From assembly GCA_041584015.1 (NCBI GenBank), contig JBFHES010000083.1:1-16360 (forward strand): DNA of 16,360 bases, given 5' to 3'. Shown here piece by piece: positions 15,721 to 16,360 of the stretch. Under the pieces are notes generated by a model. It was given only the letters and a program-made list of their open reading frames with translations, made no database searches and had not been told where the DNA came from. Source of the DNA: JBFHES01 sp041584015 (GTDB taxonomy: Bacteria > Bacteroidota > Bacteroidia > Bacteroidales > M50B96). Position numbers and translations under genes: made by a program. Positions within the stretch are counted from its first letter, which is position 1. Every line of letters starts with the position of its first letter.

Positions 15721-16068
15721 ATGAATATTTCAAGTATAGTTGTACTTACCAAAGCAGAAAATGAGAAAGCCTTAATCGAATCAATTAAGAGTACCGATTT
15801 TTGTGAATTTCATCTTTCAGATGGAACAGGAAAAATTGTGGTAACCATAGAAGGCGAAAGTGTAAGCGATGAAATTGCAGCACTTAAAAAACTGCAGGCC
15901 ATGAAAATGGTGATATCTGCCGAGATGATTTATTCATACACCGAAAACGAACTGAATCAGGAAAAAGAAAAAATAGAAAAAGCTGCGGACATGCCTGAGT
16001 GGCTTAACGACGATTCAGTTGATGCACGCCAAATTAAATATCAGGGCGATCTTAAAAAGAAGTTCTAG
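15721..16068 (+). CDS. napD: NapA-maturation chaperone NapD
   Basis: This small cytoplasmic protein (115 residues) has the NapD pattern: MNISSIVVLTKAEN at the start, then GKIVVTIEGES, then the predicted helix SDEIAALKKLQAMKMVISAEMIYSYT. NapD has a ferredoxin-like fold that binds the Tat signal of NapA and proofreads its export. The gene starts one base after the napL stop. The first 80 or so residues cover the usual family length. The remaining 35, rich in Glu and Lys and ending DLKKKF, form a charged tail without a known motif. The family call is strong because of the position and the sequence of strands. Confidence 0.88.
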   Translation: MNISSIVVLTKAENEKALIESIKSTDFCEFHLSDGTGKIVVTIEGESVSDEIAALKKLQAMKMVISAEMIYSYTENELNQEKEKIEKAADMPEWLNDDSVDARQIKYQGDLKKKF

Positions 16069-16096
16069 TAAGCAAACCTTTTCGATTTGTTAATTC

Positions 16097-16129
16097 TTGA
16101 GAGTATGCTTTTCAAAAAGTATATATTTA
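16097..16129 (+). promoter_or_regulatory. Possible promoter of the downstream lipoprotein gene
   Basis: TTG (16097-16099) is followed after 22 bases by TATATTTA (16122-16129), one base off the TAnnTTTG consensus. It lies 21 bases before the ATG at 16151. The spacer is a few bases long, so support is moderate. No rho-independent terminator is visible between napD and this site. Confidence 0.4.
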
Positions 16130-16150
16130 CCTCAAATTACAATTAGAGCC

Positions 16151-16360
16151 ATGCGAAAAGGATTTATCATTTTTCTATCGATCATTATGTTTGCTGCGTG
16201 CCAGAGCACACCAGAGCAAACGGAATCAGTAAAAACAGTATTGTCGGGTAAAATTACCAACCTGGGCGAGTATGCCTTGCTCCTGAACAATGGAGATAAA
16301 ACAGATACGCTGAGCGTTGATACTGAGGGCATGTTTACACATAGCTTTGAGCTTGATGCA
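16151..16360 (+). CDS. Lipoprotein, N-terminal part only (cut by window end)
   Basis: The frame is open from the ATG at 16151 to the window end (70 codons). Residues 1-16 form a lipoprotein signal ending MFAAC with the acylated cysteine at 16. After a polar linker comes VLSGKITNLGEYALLLNNGD, a beta-strand-rich start like the N-terminal domains found before some Bacteroidota TlpA-type thioredoxin lipoproteins (DUF4369-like) or in carboxypeptidase-like regulatory domains. Too little is present to decide. It is 82 bases beyond napD with its own possible promoter, so it need not belong to the nap operon. Confidence 0.75.
   Translation, partial: MRKGFIIFLSIIMFAACQSTPEQTESVKTVLSGKITNLGEYALLLNNGDKTDTLSVDTEGMFTHSFELDA

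Noticed and set aside
16069..16120. CTTTTCAAAAAG after napD as a terminator stem
   Set aside because: The arms leave a loop of only two bases, the stem is all A-T apart from the closing pair, and no T-run follows.

Overview
The window looks like a chromosome segment from a Bacteroidota member (Bacteroidia or a relative; I cannot name the genus). The reasons are AT-rich DNA, an Omp28-related lipoprotein next to a DUF6029-type barrel (both Bacteroidota families), lipoprotein signals ending in a lipobox cysteine, nearly no Shine-Dalgarno sequences, and several promoters with the Bacteroidota -7 element TAnnTTTG, seen here as TATTTTTG.

The layout is two minus-strand blocks followed by one plus-strand block. 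Block 1 (1-3088, minus) holds a secreted TlpA-like thioredoxin with its own promoter and a rho-independent terminator, then a DUF6029-type outer-membrane barrel and an Omp28-related lipoprotein cut by the window edge. Both ends of this set carry a CxxC thioredoxin-like site, so it looks like a small envelope thiol-redox and outer-membrane group. Block 2 (3369-9487, minus) is a tight operon. It runs TetR-family regulator, LolA-like lipoprotein-sorting protein (PF17131 type), two LolC/E-like ABC permeases, a LolD-like ATPase and a porin-like barrel. Together these provide a pump in the inner membrane, a periplasmic carrier and an outer-membrane barrel, which suggests an envelope lipid or hydrophobic-substrate export system. 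The TetR protein carries a textbook EF-hand calcium-binding loop at the junction of its DNA-binding and ligand-binding parts, and a 20-bp inverted repeat lies just upstream of its gene.

Block 3 (9741-16068, plus) is a complete periplasmic nitrate reductase operon, napA-napG-napH-napB-napL-napD. NapA is the Mo-bisMGD catalytic subunit, NapG and NapH form the quinol dehydrogenase, NapB is the dihaem electron-transfer subunit (here probably a lipoprotein), NapL is a beta-propeller accessory protein and NapD is the Tat-signal chaperone. There is no napC and no napF. Gene order and NapA length match what I recall of Campylobacter rather than the enterobacterial napFDAGHBC order. After napD a new lipoprotein gene starts and runs off the window end.

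The most unusual signals are the EF-hand in the TetR regulator, the two helical insertions in the two permeases, the Campylobacter-like nap operon with a lipid-anchored NapB, and a perfect 14-bp inverted repeat between the ATPase and barrel genes. No CRISPR arrays, tRNA or rRNA genes, insertion sequences or phage genes were seen.
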